Assembly: GCF_001308015.1 (NCBI RefSeq)
Contig: NZ_LGYH01000002.1
Span: 124,001 to 188,000 of the forward strand
DNA length: 64,000 nt
Direction: 5' to 3'
Origin: Neisseria sp. 83E34
GTDB lineage: Bacteria > Pseudomonadota > Gammaproteobacteria > Burkholderiales > Neisseriaceae
Part shown: positions 51,222-61,665 of the stretch, piece by piece
How positions within the stretch are numbered: the stretch's first letter is position 1
How the letters are laid out: each line of letters starts with the position of its first letter
Made by a program: the position numbers and the translations under genes
The notes under the pieces: model-generated
Seen by the model: the letters and a program-made list of their open reading frames with translations, nothing else
The model's database searches: none
Told to the model about the DNA's origin: nothing

Positions 51222-52277
51222 TTACCGTTTGCCGCGTCTTTGCGTGTTGATAAATTGCAATACCGCGGGCACGTCCAGCGTGTAAAACGCGCCTTCCTGC
51301 AAAGTGATGGCAATGCTTTCTTCTTCGCGGAACACGATTTCCCGTTCGCCGTCCAATGCCACCAAGCCGGTTTGCCCGCTCAGGCGGTATTCGTCGCCCT
51401 CGAAAAAGCGGCGGTAAGAACCAATGTTGATGTATTCGATCATGCCCGGCGTGAGCACGGCCTGAACGGAAAACGCTTTATCCGCCGGCTCATACGAACC
51501 GTAAGACGGCACCAGATCCACCAGCAATCCGCCGGCTTCATAGCGGCCTACCGGTTCCAAAGCCGCCGCCACGGCCGACAGCCCCACCGCCTCAACTGAA
51601 GCTTGTGTAGTGATAAACGTGCGCAGCGTATCTGTTTCGCTGATGGCTTTTGAACCCAGAATGCCCTCGTTCAAAACAGCCGCGTCAATCAGCGCAATTT
51701 CATGCAGCACTTCCTTTCCTGCCGCGTCGTATTTGCGGATATGCAGGCATTTATTGGCGCGCAGCGAATGTTCGCGCGGCACGTTTTCAACGGCATACAG
51801 GCCCACCGCCCACGCCGTGATGGTTACTTCGCGCATCGGCGGAAACGCATTGTTGGTGCCGGTGGAAATGCCCGCGATGGGAATATCGCCGCAGCCTTTC
51901 GCTACCGCACGGTGCGTACCGTCGCCGCCCAACACCAAAATCGCCGACACACCTTCTTCACGCATCATCTCGGCCGCTACCACCGAATCGCCGGTGTCGT
52001 TGTTCACCGCCATATCCAGCCAGCGCAGCCGCGGCAGCGGATATTCCAGCGCGCTGACTACGGCCGGCAGCCGCCGTTCCAGCAGCATGCGCAAGCCTTC
52101 CATTTCCGGCATCAGCAGCACCTCGTCCACACCGCACGCCGCCAGCGCAGACAAAATGCGGATCAACATATTCACACGCTCGCCCAGCGGCAGCCCCGAC
52201 GCATGGGAAATAATGCGGCGTATATCGCGGGCGGAAACGGGGTTGGCAATAATGCCGACGCGAACGGTGGCAGACAT
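51222..52277 (-). CDS. acoX: AcoX, ATP-NAD kinase-like protein
   Basis: 351-residue protein of the ATP-NAD kinase (NadK-like) group that always accompanies acetoin dehydrogenase genes. It starts MSATVRVGIIANPVSARDIR, has VLGGDGTHRAVAKGC (the GGDGT motif) at about 115-130 and GISTGTNNAFP, and lacks other NadK parts. The product is unknown; a role in cofactor supply is guessed. The start at 52277 is chosen over 52316 because AAGGAGAAA lies directly before it. It is first in the operon, 28 bases after the predicted transcription start. Confidence 0.9.
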   Translation of the reverse strand: MSATVRVGIIANPVSARDIRRIISHASGLPLGERVNMLIRILSALAACGVDEVLLMPEMEGLRMLLERRLPAVVSALEYPLPRLRWLDMAVNNDTGDSVVAAEMMREEGVSAILVLGGDGTHRAVAKGCGDIPIAGISTGTNNAFPPMREVTITAWAVGLYAVENVPREHSLRANKCLHIRKYDAAGKEVLHEIALIDAAVLNEGILGSKAISETDTLRTFITTQASVEAVGLSAVAAALEPVGRYEAGGLLVDLVPSYGSYEPADKAFSVQAVLTPGMIEYINIGSYRRFFEGDEYRLSGQTGLVALDGEREIVFREEESIAITLQEGAFYTLDVPAVLQFINTQRRGKR

Positions 52278-52316
52278 GGTTTTTCTCCTTGCAGATCTTG
52301 TTTTTAAAATAAGCAA

Positions 52317-52332
52317 AGCAATCCATGTGCCT
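52317..52332 (-). promoter_or_regulatory. Sigma-54 (-24/-12) promoter of the aco operon
   Basis: The minus strand reads AGGCACATGGATTGCT, against the consensus TGGCACGNNNNTTGCW, with GG and GC at exact spacing. Transcription would begin near 52305, about 28 bases before acoX. The -24 half overlaps a TG-wadDUS. Confidence 0.78.
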
Positions 52333-52397
52333 GTCTGAAAATTTAAAGATAACTAAATGATTTTTAAGAAAAGATTTGTTTTTTAGATTTTTCAGAC

Positions 52398-52456
52398 GGC
52401 CTGATGTGACAGTAACATCAGGCCGGTGTGACAAAGCAGATGTGACAGATGTGACG
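52398..52456. promoter_or_regulatory. Probable activator-binding region for AcoR
   Basis: The palindrome GGCCTGATGT/ACATCAGGCC (52398-52424) and four TGTGACA-type copies (52405, 52427, 52441 and 52450) lie about 95-150 bases before the sigma-54 promoter, where enhancer-binding proteins usually bind. Confidence 0.55.
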
Positions 52457-52619
52457 CTTAAGCATGACGCTATTGTGAAACGGATTTGTCGCATCGCTTT
52501 GGCGAAACTCTCAAGCTCGTTTTAGCGAAGCTCACTAGGTTCGCTTTCAGGCGGCCTTAACCATTCCTCATCATGTACAATAACCGCTTTATGCACTCGC
52601 ACAATACAACGGAGCAAAT

Positions 52620-53891
52620 ATGAAACTCGAAACCCAAGCCATTCACGTCGGCTATAAGCCCGAACCCACCACCAAAGCCGCCGCCGTGCCGATTTACCAA
52701 ACTACCAGTTACGCATTCGACAACACCCGGCACGGCGCCGATTTGTTCAATCTCAACGTGGCCGGCAACATCTACACCCGCATCATGAACCCCACCACCG
52801 CCGTTTTGGAAGAGCGTTTGGCTGCCATCGAAGGCGGCATCGCCGCATTGTGTGTGGCCAGCGGCATGGCGGCGATTACCTACGCCATTCAAACCATCGC
52901 CGAGGCGGGCGACAACATCATCGCCACCAAAACCCTCTACGGCGGCACCTTCAACCTGTTTGCCCACACCCTGCCCAAGCAAGGCATCGAAGTGCGCTTT
53001 ATCGACTCGGCCAAACCCGAAGAAATCGCCGCCAAAACCGATGCGCGCACCAAGCTCGTTTACTGCGAAAGCATCGGCAACCCTGCCATCAACGTGGTTG
53101 ACCTGCGCGCCTTTGCCGAAGCCGCCCACGCAAAAGGCTTGCCGCTGGTGGTGGACAACACCGTCGCCTCGCCCGCCCTGTGCCGCCCGATTGAACTCGG
53201 CGCCGACATCGTGGTGGAATCCCTAACCAAGTACATCGGCGGCCACGGCACCAGCATCGGCGGCGCGATTATCGACGGCGGCAAATTCGATTGGACCAAA
53301 GGCGACCGCTTCAAAGTGCTGACCACGCCCGACGTGTCTTACCACGGCGTGAATTACAGCGAACACTTCGGCCCCGCCGCCTACATCGCCCGCGCCCGCG
53401 TCGTGCCGCTGCGCAATACCGGCGCCGCCATCAGCCCGATGAACGTATTCTTAATCCTGCAAGGCCTCGAAACCCTCGCCCTGCGCATGGAACGCCACAG
53501 CGACAACGCGCTCAAAGTGGCCGAGTTCCTGCAAAAGCACCCGCAAGTCAACTGGGTAAACTACCCCGGCCTGTCCGACAGCCCCTACAAAGCCCTGATT
53601 GACCGCGACTTCGCCGGCAAAGCCTCCGGCCTGCTCAGCTTCGGCATCAAAGGCGGCATCGAGGCAGGCGGCAAGTTTATCGACGCCCTGCAACTGTTCA
53701 CCCGCTTGGTCAACATCGGCGATGCCAAATCGCTCGCAACACACCCCGCCAGCACCACCCACCGCCAACTCAATGCCGAAGAGCTGGCACAGGCAGGCGT
53801 GAGCGAAGACATGGTTCGCCTCTCCATCGGTATCGAACATATTGATGACTTGCTGGCCGATTTGGAGCAGGCTTTGGCTGCTGCTGTTTGA
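52620..53891 (+). CDS. metY: O-acetylhomoserine sulfhydrylase-type Cys/Met enzyme
   Basis: 423-residue PLP enzyme of the Cys/Met metabolism family. IYQTTSYAFDNTRHGADLFN, YTRIMNPTTAVLEERLAAIE, the substrate Tyr pair, VDNTVASPALCRPIELGADI and the PLP lysine in ESLTKYIGGHG are present, and LSIGIEHIDDLLADLEQAL closes the protein as in MetY. It makes homocysteine from O-acetylhomoserine and sulfide; MetZ/MetB functions are close alternatives. GGAGC precedes the ATG. The 340-base gap upstream holds the aco control region and this gene's own promoter, with no other gene seen. Confidence 0.93.
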   Translation: MKLETQAIHVGYKPEPTTKAAAVPIYQTTSYAFDNTRHGADLFNLNVAGNIYTRIMNPTTAVLEERLAAIEGGIAALCVASGMAAITYAIQTIAEAGDNIIATKTLYGGTFNLFAHTLPKQGIEVRFIDSAKPEEIAAKTDARTKLVYCESIGNPAINVVDLRAFAEAAHAKGLPLVVDNTVASPALCRPIELGADIVVESLTKYIGGHGTSIGGAIIDGGKFDWTKGDRFKVLTTPDVSYHGVNYSEHFGPAAYIARARVVPLRNTGAAISPMNVFLILQGLETLALRMERHSDNALKVAEFLQKHPQVNWVNYPGLSDSPYKALIDRDFAGKASGLLSFGIKGGIEAGGKFIDALQLFTRLVNIGDAKSLATHPASTTHRQLNAEELAQAGVSEDMVRLSIGIEHIDDLLADLEQALAAAV

Positions 53892-53934
53892 TAATAGTCA
53901 AACTGCTTACATATAACAAAGCCTACCTACAATA

Positions 53935-53966
53935 ATGCCTGTCTGAAAATTTTTTCAGACAGGCAT
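53935..53966 (+). terminator. Inverted TG-wadDUS pair
   Basis: Opposed uptake sequences after metY with a very short loop. A lone MITE end, ATAGTCAAACTGCTTACAT, lies just before it (53894). Confidence 0.8.
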
Positions 53967-53995
53967 TGTGCGAAAGATAGCCCAATACAGTAAAC

Positions 53996-54022
53996 AAAAA
54001 AAGCCGCATATCAAATGCGGCT
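53996..54022 (-). terminator. glmS terminator
   Basis: AGCCGCAT/ATGCGGCT stem with TTTTTT on the minus-strand side, 15 bases beyond the glmS stop. Confidence 0.85.
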
Positions 54023-54036
54023 TTTGCTGTTCGTAT

Positions 54037-55875
54037 TTACTCCACAGTTACCGATTTTGCCAGGTTGCGGGGTTTGTCGACATCGGTGCCGCGTGCCAGA
54101 GCAGCGTGGTAAGACAAGAGCTGTACCGGTACAGTGTGCACGATGGGCGACAGGGCGCCGACGTGACGTGGTGTGCGGATGATGTGTACGCCTTCGCTTT
54201 CTTCGAAGTGGCTGTCCAGATCGGTGAATACAAACAATTCACCGCCGCGCGCGCCTACTTCCTGCATGTTGGCTTTCACTTTATCCAGCAGTTGGTCTTT
54301 CGGTGCAATCACTACCACCGGCATATTTTCATCTACCAAAGCCAGCGGGCCGTGTTTCAATTCGCCGGCAGGATAAGCTTCCGCATGGATATAGGTGATT
54401 TCTTTCAGTTTTAAAGCGCCTTCCAGGGCAATCGGATAGTGGATGCCGCGACCGAGGAAGAGGGCGCTGTTTTTCTGAGCAAATTTCTGCGCCCAAGCAG
54501 CGATTTGCGGCTCCAGATTCAGCACATGTTGGATGCTGCCGGGTAGCTGGCGCAGCTCTTCGATGTAGTCGTGAGCCTGCTCTTCGCTGACCAAGCCGCG
54601 CATTTTGCCCAAAGTAACGGCCAAGCCGAACAAAACAACCAGTTGGGTGGTAAATGCTTTAGTGGAAGCCACGCCGATTTCTGCGCCGGCGCGGGTATAA
54701 AGCACCAATTCGCTTTCACGCGGCAGGGCGGATTCCATCACGTTACAAATCGACAGGCTGTGTTTGTGGCCCAAAGATTGTGCATATTTCAATGCTTCCA
54801 TGGTGTCGAGCGTTTCGCCTGATTGGGAAATGGTCACAACCAGCTGTTTCGGGTTGGCGATCACGTCGCGGTAGCGGTATTCGCTGGCAATTTCCACATC
54901 GGTCGGCATTTTGGCGATGCTTTCCAGCCAGTATTTGGCAGTCAAAGCAGAGTAGTAGGACGTGCCGCAAGCAAGGATTTTAATGCTGTCGATTTCGTTG
55001 AACACTTCGCGCGCGTTGTTGCCGAAGTTTTCAGGCTCGAAGCCGCCGTCCAAAAACACTTCCGCGGTGTCGGAAACGGCTTTGGGCTGCTCGTGGATTT
55101 CTTTTTGCATAAAATGGCTGTACGGGCCAAGCTCCAGAGATGCCAACGACAGCTCGGATACTTTCACTTCGCGCTTGGCTTGCTGGCCGTTTTTGTCGAG
55201 CAGTTTGCTGATGCCTTGGGCGGTTAAGAGACCGATATCGCCGTCTTCCAGATAGGCGATGTTGCGGGTGAATGCAATCACGGCGGATACGTCGGAAGCA
55301 ATGAAGGTTTCGTTGTCGCCGAAAGCCACCAAAAGCGGGCAGCCCATGCGTGCAACCACCATTTTTTCAGGTTGGTCGTTGGCAATCACGCCGATGGCGT
55401 ATGCGCCGTGGAAACGGGCGCAGGCGGCTTGAACGGCGGCGAATAAATCGTGGCCGTTTTTGGTGTATTCATTGTGAACGCTGTGTGCAATCACTTCGGT
55501 GTCGGTTTGAGAGTCGAACGTGTAGCCCAAGTCTTGCAGGCGTTTGCGCTCTTCTTCGAAGTTTTCGATGATGCCGTTGTGAACCACGGCAATCAGGCTG
55601 CCTGAAATATGCGGGTGGGCATTAGGTTCGGTTACGCCGCCGTGTGTGGCCCAGCGAGTGTGGCCGATACCGATATGGCCGCTCACGCCTTCGGCTTTGG
55701 CAGCGTCTTCCATTAATTGAACGCGGCCTACGCGGCGCACACGGGTAATTTCGTTGCCGGTTTGAACGGCAATGCCGGAAGAGTCATAACCGCGGTATTC
55801 AAGACGCTTTAAGCCGTCGGTCAGAAAATCTACTACGTTTTGATTGGCGCGGATGGCGCCGACAATACCACACAT
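54037..55875 (-). CDS. glmS: Glucosamine-fructose-6-phosphate aminotransferase
   Basis: 612 residues, the normal length. The glutaminase half begins [18 protein letters not shown] with Cys2 as nucleophile, followed by [20 protein letters not shown]. Two SIS domains hold [32 protein letters not shown] and [10 protein letters not shown], and the C-terminal [13 protein letters not shown] carries the gate residues. It makes glucosamine-6-phosphate for the cell envelope. It is transcribed in the same direction as glmU upstream with a hairpin between; no glmS ribozyme-like leader was recognised. Confidence 0.97.
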   Translation of the reverse strand: MCGIVGAIRANQNVVDFLTDGLKRLEYRGYDSSGIAVQTGNEITRVRRVGRVQLMEDAAKAEGVSGHIGIGHTRWATHGGVTEPNAHPHISGSLIAVVHNGIIENFEEERKRLQDLGYTFDSQTDTEVIAHSVHNEYTKNGHDLFAAVQAACARFHGAYAIGVIANDQPEKMVVARMGCPLLVAFGDNETFIASDVSAVIAFTRNIAYLEDGDIGLLTAQGISKLLDKNGQQAKREVKVSELSLASLELGPYSHFMQKEIHEQPKAVSDTAEVFLDGGFEPENFGNNAREVFNEIDSIKILACGTSYYSALTAKYWLESIAKMPTDVEIASEYRYRDVIANPKQLVVTISQSGETLDTMEALKYAQSLGHKHSLSICNVMESALPRESELVLYTRAGAEIGVASTKAFTTQLVVLFGLAVTLGKMRGLVSEEQAHDYIEELRQLPGSIQHVLNLEPQIAAWAQKFAQKNSALFLGRGIHYPIALEGALKLKEITYIHAEAYPAGELKHGPLALVDENMPVVVIAPKDQLLDKVKANMQEVGARGGELFVFTDLDSHFEESEGVHIIRTPRHVGALSPIVHTVPVQLLSYHAALARGTDVDKPRNLAKSVTVE

Positions 55876-55972
55876 ATTTTTGTATCCTTCTGTTTAAATT
55901 ATGCTTTGGTAAGCTTTCTGCTGTGGATGGTGTAAAGTTTCAATCATTGCCGATACACAGTTGGGTGTATGG

Positions 55973-56015
55973 TTTTCAGACAGGCATGGTTAACGGGGGT
56001 ATGCCTGTCTGAAAG
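55973..56015 (-). terminator. glmU terminator, outward DUS pair
   Basis: TTCAGACAGGCAT and ATGCCTGTCTGAA face each other over 13 bases just after the glmU stop. Confidence 0.75.
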
Positions 56016-56022
56016 CAGCGGC

Positions 56023-57396
56023 CTATTGCTCTTTCTTTTCTTTTACGGGGCGAACCCAGCCTTCAATTACGGTTTGACGCGCCCTCGCCAATACCAGGGT
56101 ATGCTCAGGGCAGTCTTTGGTAATCACGCTGCCGGCGCCGGTGGTTGCACCGGTTTCAATGCTCACCGGAGCCACAATCATTGAGCCTGAACCGATAAAC
56201 ACGTCATCACCGATGAAGGTTTTGTGTTTGTTGACGCCGTCGTAATTGCAGGTAATGGTACCCGCGCCGACATTGCTTTGGCTGCCGATTTCTGCATCGC
56301 CCAAGTAAGTCAGGTGGTTGGCTTTGCTGCCTTTGCCCATTACGGTGTTTTTCACTTCGACAAAATTGCCGATATGTACTTCGTCGCCCAGTTTTGCATT
56401 CGGACGCAGGCGGGAGAACGGGCCGATTTTGGCATGTTCGCCCACTTCGCAACCATCCAGATGAGAGAACGGGGAAATTTTGGAGCCTGCGGCAATTTTG
56501 GCATTGCGGATAACGCAGTTCGCGCCGATTTCAACATTGTCGCCCAGCTCTACATCGCCTTCGATGAGCACGTTAACGTCAATCACCACATCTTGCCCGT
56601 GTGTGAGTTTGCCGCGCAAATCGAAACGGGCCGGGTCGCGCAGGGTGATACCGGCGGTTAGCAGCGCCTGCGCCTGCTCGGTTTGGAAAATGCGCTCCAA
56701 TTCGGCCAGTTGCAATTTATTGTTGACGCCTGCGGCCAAATGGGAAGCGGATACTTGAACGGGGTGCACGGCTATGCCGTCGCGGTTTGCCAAGCCGATT
56801 AAGTCGGTAAGGTAATATTCGCCTTGGGCGTTGTTGCTTTGCAAGGCATTGAGCCAGCCTTCCAGCTTATGGTTGGGCAGCACCAAGATGCCTGTGTTGA
56901 TTTCCTGCACGGCTTTTTGCACATCATCGGCATCTTTTTCTTCCACAATGGCCACCACTTTGCCGCTTTCGCGGATGATGCGGCCGTAGCCTGTGGGGTT
57001 GTCGAGTACATCGGTTAGCAGGCCCACTTCGTCGCCGGCGGCATTGAGCAATGCTTCTAATGTGGTTTTATTAATCAGGGGCACATCGCCGTACAGCACC
57101 AGCGTTTTGCCGTCGGCAGGCAGGTGCGGCAAGGCGACTTTTACGGCATGTCCCGTGCCTAATTGCTCGGTTTGCTCCACCCAAACCACATCGCGCTTAA
57201 CGCGCGCCAAAACTTGGTCTTTGCCATGGCCGATAACCACGGCAATGCTTTGCGGATTGAGGCTGGCAGCCGTGTCGATCACACGCTCCACCATCGGCTG
57301 GCCGCCGATTTCATGCAGCACTTTGGGTTGCTTGGAATACATGCGCGTGCCTTTGCCGGCCGCGAGGATCACAATATGCAGATTATTTTTGTTCAT
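56023..57396 (-). CDS. glmU: Bifunctional UDP-GlcNAc pyrophosphorylase/GlcN-1-P acetyltransferase
   Basis: 457 residues. The N-terminal uridyltransferase part has [20 protein letters not shown] (nucleotide loop) and LYGDVPLI; the C-terminal left-handed beta-helix begins at about 250 and contains [39 protein letters not shown], and [20 protein letters not shown] with acetyl-CoA-binding residues. It produces UDP-GlcNAc for peptidoglycan and lipooligosaccharide. It is a few hundred bases upstream of glmS on the same strand, joining the two steps of one pathway. Confidence 0.97.
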   Translation of the reverse strand: MNKNNLHIVILAAGKGTRMYSKQPKVLHEIGGQPMVERVIDTAASLNPQSIAVVIGHGKDQVLARVKRDVVWVEQTEQLGTGHAVKVALPHLPADGKTLVLYGDVPLINKTTLEALLNAAGDEVGLLTDVLDNPTGYGRIIRESGKVVAIVEEKDADDVQKAVQEINTGILVLPNHKLEGWLNALQSNNAQGEYYLTDLIGLANRDGIAVHPVQVSASHLAAGVNNKLQLAELERIFQTEQAQALLTAGITLRDPARFDLRGKLTHGQDVVIDVNVLIEGDVELGDNVEIGANCVIRNAKIAAGSKISPFSHLDGCEVGEHAKIGPFSRLRPNAKLGDEVHIGNFVEVKNTVMGKGSKANHLTYLGDAEIGSQSNVGAGTITCNYDGVNKHKTFIGDDVFIGSGSMIVAPVSIETGATTGAGSVITKDCPEHTLVLARARQTVIEGWVRPVKEKKEQ

Positions 57397-57454
57397 GATG
57401 ATTTATTGAATCGGATAGGATGATTTCCAGCCTTTCGGCTTTCATTATTATTTG

Positions 57455-57706
57455 TTATCGAGCGGGTTTTTCCCAATGTGTACCCCGTGCTTCTTCATTG
57501 GAGCTGCTTTGGGGTTTAATAGCATGCTGTTCAGGGCGGAATTCGTTATTGCGCATATTGGGCGAATAAGTGCCGCTTTCGTAATATACGCGGGTTCCCT
57601 GAGGATATTTTTGACGCAGCGAGGTGCGGCCGTCTTCCGTTTGATAAGTTTCCCAAGTGCACCCTGTCAGAGCGAAAGCTAAAAGCAGGCAATGAATGTA
57701 ACGCAT
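57455..57706 (-). CDS. Small lipoprotein
   Basis: 83-residue protein with a lipoprotein signal (MRYIHCLLLAFALTGCTWET, Cys16). The mature part is polar (TSLRQKYPQGTRVYYESGTY) and seems unstructured at its end (QSSSNEEARGTHWEKPAR). Its role is unknown. GGAGCC precedes the ATG. It is likely to be transcribed with glmU, which begins 58 bases after its stop. Confidence 0.75.
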   Translation of the reverse strand: MRYIHCLLLAFALTGCTWETYQTEDGRTSLRQKYPQGTRVYYESGTYSPNMRNNEFRPEQHAIKPQSSSNEEARGTHWEKPAR

Positions 57707-57784
57707 GATGGCTCCTTAATTTCCCGAAATCGATTCATTCAAAGAAGGAATTCTAACGGATTTGATAGTGTAGCAACAGCATAA

Positions 57785-58459
57785 TTACGCAGCTTGGATA
57801 CTTAAACCTTGGGTTGATGCCCACCTATTTAATGTAACCATATCGGATATGGCCGCATCAACAAACGGTAAATCATGGCTTTTGCTGCCGAACCATATGG
57901 TGGTCATGCCCAGCTTTTTAGCTGCCAGCAGGTTTTCTGCGCTGTCGTCAATCATAATACAGTCGGCGGGGCGGGCTTTCAGCAAACGACAAACGGTTAA
58001 ATATGATTGGTCGGAGGGCTTGTAGAGCATGCCGAAATTATCGGTGCCGAACAGGGCTTCAAAATGGTTGGGCAGTTCCATTTTTTTAATGAGTGCGGCC
58101 ACATAAAATGAGGGGCCGTTTGAAAAAACGGCTTTCCGTCCTTTAAGGTTTGCAAGCGTAGCAGCGGTATTTTCCATCGGCACCAAAGCTTCCAGCAGCT
58201 CCGGGAGCGGGTGGCTGCATTGGAGAAATTCGTATACGTCAATTTCAGGATGGTGTTTTTGCAAGCCTGCGAGCGTGGCGCCGTAGCGGTGCCAATAATC
58301 CTGCCGTACATGCGAGGCTTCTTCAGTGGAAAGCTTCAATTTCTGGGCTAGATAGTCGGTCATATAGCGGTTGATCAGCCCGAAGATGCCCGCATCGGCA
58401 TGGTGCAAAGTGTTATCAAGGTCGAAAAGCCAAACAGGTTGTGATGGTACGATATTCAT
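57785..58459 (-). CDS. HAD-type pyrimidine 5'-nucleotidase (SDT1-like)
   Basis: 224-residue HAD hydrolase. Motif I WLFDLDNTLHHADAGIF (Asp nucleophile and Asp+2), motif II in AVFSNGPSFY, motif III Lys near KPSDQSYL and motif IV CIMIDDSAENLLAAKKLGM are intact. The helical cap (about 20-90) with GLINRYMTDYLAQKL resembles SDT1/PPF1-like UMP/CMP nucleotidases. It is the first gene of a minus-strand series with the lipoprotein and glmU, or alone. A TG-wadDUS inverse is next to its start. Confidence 0.87.
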   Translation of the reverse strand: MNIVPSQPVWLFDLDNTLHHADAGIFGLINRYMTDYLAQKLKLSTEEASHVRQDYWHRYGATLAGLQKHHPEIDVYEFLQCSHPLPELLEALVPMENTAATLANLKGRKAVFSNGPSFYVAALIKKMELPNHFEALFGTDNFGMLYKPSDQSYLTVCRLLKARPADCIMIDDSAENLLAAKKLGMTTIWFGSKSHDLPFVDAAISDMVTLNRWASTQGLSIQAA

Positions 58460-58739
58460 AATAAGGTTTCAGACAGGCATTCTTAAAAGTTATCGCCGGC
58501 TGTGTTGATAGCCGGCGGCACTATTTACTGTTTTAATGAAGTCTAATCAATAAGTAGCTTTTACTAATTATTTAGAACTATTTTCCTTGCTTTTAACTGG
58601 TAAATCAAATGGAAGATAAGGTATATTGCCAGCTAGGTCGGCAGCCGGTGTGGTTTATGAAAATTAAATAATTCTATGGCCTTGTGTTGTCGGCAATCAT
58701 CAAAATTAATGTTCACAATAATCAAGAAAGGAATAGGAG

Positions 58740-59168
58740 ATGCAGATCAGTGCACGTAATCAATTGTCAGGTATCGTAAAAAGCATCAGCAACGGGGTGG
58801 TAAACAGCGAGGTGGTGGTTGCATTGCCAAACGGCAGTGAAATCGTGGCTTCAATCACTTGCGAGAGCGTTAAGAATTTGGAGCTGGTTGAGGGCAAACC
58901 TGTGGTGGCTTTGGTAAAGGCCGGCACGGTGTTGATTGCCGCCGATTTGAACAATATCAAACTTTCCGCGCGTAACCAGCTTACCGGCACAATCAGCCAT
59001 ATTGAGCGTGGCGCGGTTCATTCTTTGGTTGAATTGGACTTGGGTAATGGTTTGGGTCTGAGCGCCAGCATTACTGTGAAAAGCGCTGAAGAACTCAACT
59101 TGTGTGCGGGCCAGAAAGCTACGGCCGTGTTCAAGGCCGGTGCGGTTATTTTGGGCGTGGCGGCTTAA
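58740..59168 (+). CDS. Two-domain molbindin (TOBE/Mop) protein
   Basis: 142-residue protein made of two Mop/TOBE units of about 70 residues: ISARNQLSGIVKSISNGVVN to VKAGTVLIAAD, then LSARNQLTGTISHIERGAVH to FKAGAVILGVA. Such di-molbindins bind molybdate or tungstate in the cytoplasm, like the end part of ModE. GGAATAGGAG precedes the ATG. The 280-base gap upstream is AT-rich and carries no recognised signal besides likely promoter sequences; no modABC genes are in view. Confidence 0.92.
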   Translation: MQISARNQLSGIVKSISNGVVNSEVVVALPNGSEIVASITCESVKNLELVEGKPVVALVKAGTVLIAADLNNIKLSARNQLTGTISHIERGAVHSLVELDLGNGLGLSASITVKSAEELNLCAGQKATAVFKAGAVILGVAA

Positions 59169-59242
59169 TGGTTGTCATGCAGCGACAGGTTTGGTGGCCG
59201 TTATTTTGAGTAACACGGTAAAAACTTGCACAAAAACATTAA

Positions 59243-59271
59243 ATGCCTGTCTGAACATTTCAGACAGGCAT
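59243..59271. terminator. Inverted TG-wadDUS pair between molbindin gene and metG
   Basis: Opposed uptake sequences with a very short loop between convergent genes, with T runs on both sides. Confidence 0.82.
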
Positions 59272-59297
59272 TTTTATGGCGGTGTGGCTAATTCCTG

Positions 59298-61370
59298 TTA
59301 ACCCACTTTATCCCCTGGCTGCGCACCTTCATGCACATCCAGCAGGCGCAGTTTGCCGTCAGCCGTGGCGGCAGAAAGGATCATGCCTTCGGATACGCCG
59401 AATTTGGCCATTTTGCGCGGGGCGAAGTTGGCGATGGCAATCACCATGCGGCCGTTGAGTTCGGCGGGGTTGGGGTAGCTGGCGGCGATGCCTGAGAAGA
59501 TGATGCGTTTTTCAAAGCCGAAGTCGAGGTCGAATTTAAGCAGTTTGGTGCTGCCCTCCACCGCTTCGCAGTTGAGCACTTTGGCGACGCGCATGTCGAT
59601 TTTCATAAAGTCGTCGAAGCTGGCTTGATCGGCGATGGGTGTGTATTTGCTTGCTTCGGCAGGTGTGGCGGCCTCTGCAGCTGCGGCAATGCTTTGTTTG
59701 TTGGCTTCGATTAAATCGTCCACTTGCTTTTGCTCCACTCGTTGCATTAAATGTTCGTATTTGTTGATGGCGTGGCCTTCGGGCAGCACGGTTGCGGCAT
59801 CGGCCCAGCGCAGGCCGTCGAGATTCAGGAAGGCGGCGGCACGTTCGGCTACTTTCGGCAGCACGGGCGCGAGGTAGATGGTGAGGATTTTGAAGGCGTT
59901 GATCAGCTCGCTGCACACTTCGTGCAGGCGCGCGTCTTGGCCTTCTTGTTTAGCCAGCTCCCACGGTTTGTTGGCATCGACGTATTCGTTCACTGCGTCG
60001 GCCAGCGCCATGATTTCGCGCAGGGCTTTGGCGTATTCGCGGTTTTCAAAATCGGCGGCGATGTTGTCGCGCTCGACGGCGAGTTTTTGCAGCAGCGGGC
60101 TACCTGAAACGTCTTTCAGACGGCCTTCGAAACGTTTGGCGATAAAGCCGGAGGCGCGGGCGGCGATATTGACGTATTTGCCGACCAGATCGCTGTTGAC
60201 GCGGGCGATGAAGTCGTTCAGGTTTAAGTCGATGTCTTCGATTTTGCTGTTGAGTTTGGCGGCGATGTAATAGCGCATCCATTCGGGGTTGAGGCCGCCG
60301 TCGAGGTAGGATTTGGCGGTGATAAAGGTGCCGCGCGATTTGGACATTTTTTGGCCGTCGACGGTTAAAAAGCCGTGGGCGAACACGCCGGTGGGGGTGC
60401 GGTAACCGCTGAATTTGAGCATGGCGGGCCAGAACAGGGCGTGGAAGTAGAGGATGTCTTTGCCGATGAAGTGATACATTTCGGCATCGCTGTCGGCACG
60501 GAAATAGTCTTCAAAACTCAAGCCGATGCGGTCGCACAGATTTTTAAACGAGGCCATATAGCCGACGGGCGCGTCGAGCCATACGTAGAAATATTTACCG
60601 GGCGCGCCGGGGATTTCGAAGCCGAAATAAGGTGCGTCGCGGCTGATGTCCCAATCGGAAAGGGTAGTTTCGCCTTCGCCCAGCCATTCCTTCATTTTGT
60701 TGAGGGCTTCGGCTTGCAGATGCGGCTGAATGCGGCCGTCTGAAAGTTCGGTACTGCCTGAAGTCCATTCTTTCAGGTAGTCGGCACACTCGCCCAGCTT
60801 GAAGAAGAAATGCTCGGATTCTTTCAGCACGGGCGTGGCGCCGGATACGGCGGAATAGGGGTTGATCAGCTCGGTGGGCGAGTAGGTGGTGCCGCAGGCT
60901 TCGCAGTTGTCGCCGTATTGGTCTTTGGCGTGGCATTTCGGGCATTCGCCTTTGACAAAGCGGTCGGGCAGGAACATGTTTTTTTCGGGGTCGAAAAGCT
61001 GCTCGATCACGCGGCTTTCGATTTTGCCGTTGGCTTTCAGTGCGAGGTAAATCTGCTCGGAAAATTCTTTGTTTTCAGGCGAGTGGGTGCTGTAATAGTT
61101 GTCGTAGCCGATGTGGAAGCCGGTGAAGTCGGCCAAATGCTCTTCGCGCACTTTGGCAATCATGTCTTCGGGCTTCATGCCTTGTTTTTGGGCGGCCAGC
61201 ATCACGGGCGTGCCGTGGGTGTCGTCGGCGCAGCAGTAATAGCATTCGTGGCCGCGCATTTTTTGGAAGCGCACCCATATGTCGGTTTGGATGTGCTCGA
61301 CCATATGGCCTAAGTGGATGCTGCCGTTGGCATACGGCAAGGCGGAGGTGACGAGGATTTTGCGTGTCAT
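59298..61370 (-). CDS. metG: Methionyl-tRNA synthetase
   Basis: 690-residue class I synthetase. The HIGH motif appears as [14 protein letters not shown], the zinc knuckle as [18 protein letters not shown], the KMSKS loop as [10 protein letters not shown], and the C-terminal tRNA-binding (EMAP-like) domain from about 580 with [20 protein letters not shown] and [20 protein letters not shown]. It charges initiator and elongator tRNA-Met. Uptake sequences of AG type are read inside the gene (near 60115 and 60735). Confidence 0.97.
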   Translation of the reverse strand: MTRKILVTSALPYANGSIHLGHMVEHIQTDIWVRFQKMRGHECYYCCADDTHGTPVMLAAQKQGMKPEDMIAKVREEHLADFTGFHIGYDNYYSTHSPENKEFSEQIYLALKANGKIESRVIEQLFDPEKNMFLPDRFVKGECPKCHAKDQYGDNCEACGTTYSPTELINPYSAVSGATPVLKESEHFFFKLGECADYLKEWTSGSTELSDGRIQPHLQAEALNKMKEWLGEGETTLSDWDISRDAPYFGFEIPGAPGKYFYVWLDAPVGYMASFKNLCDRIGLSFEDYFRADSDAEMYHFIGKDILYFHALFWPAMLKFSGYRTPTGVFAHGFLTVDGQKMSKSRGTFITAKSYLDGGLNPEWMRYYIAAKLNSKIEDIDLNLNDFIARVNSDLVGKYVNIAARASGFIAKRFEGRLKDVSGSPLLQKLAVERDNIAADFENREYAKALREIMALADAVNEYVDANKPWELAKQEGQDARLHEVCSELINAFKILTIYLAPVLPKVAERAAAFLNLDGLRWADAATVLPEGHAINKYEHLMQRVEQKQVDDLIEANKQSIAAAAEAATPAEASKYTPIADQASFDDFMKIDMRVAKVLNCEAVEGSTKLLKFDLDFGFEKRIIFSGIAASYPNPAELNGRMVIAIANFAPRKMAKFGVSEGMILSAATADGKLRLLDVHEGAQPGDKVG

Positions 61371-61579
61371 GGTTTGTCTTTAAGGGTTAATCTGTAATTA
61401 TGGAATCGGCGGTTATTATAGCTGTGAAAACCAATCTTTCATACAAGGCGGCGGGTTGTTGGTAGTAATAAAGCAGCGTCGCAAGGTATGTGGCATGAAA
61501 GGTTAATCTTCATGGCGGTGAACAAAGGGATGCTCGGATTAAGCTTGAATATGACGGCAAAAGGCCGGAGTAATGGGGC

Positions 61580-61633
61580 ATGCCTGTCTGAAAATAATGT
61601 TTCAATGAAACAAACCATTTTTCAGACAGGCAT
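61580..61633 (-). terminator. Inverted TG-wadDUS pair after cbpM
   Basis: Opposed uptake sequences with a 28-base loop, about 30 bases beyond the cbpM stop; the rest of the 61371-61665 gap has no recognised feature beyond the metG promoter region. Confidence 0.68.
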
Positions 61634-61665
61634 TCATGTGTATAAGCATCTAATATTTTGCCGTA

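Noticed and set aside
53892-56022. Search for a glmS-type ribozyme or riboswitch upstream of glmS and metY.
   Set aside because: No typical catalytic core or conserved riboswitch elements could be seen; Neisseria glmS is not known to have one.
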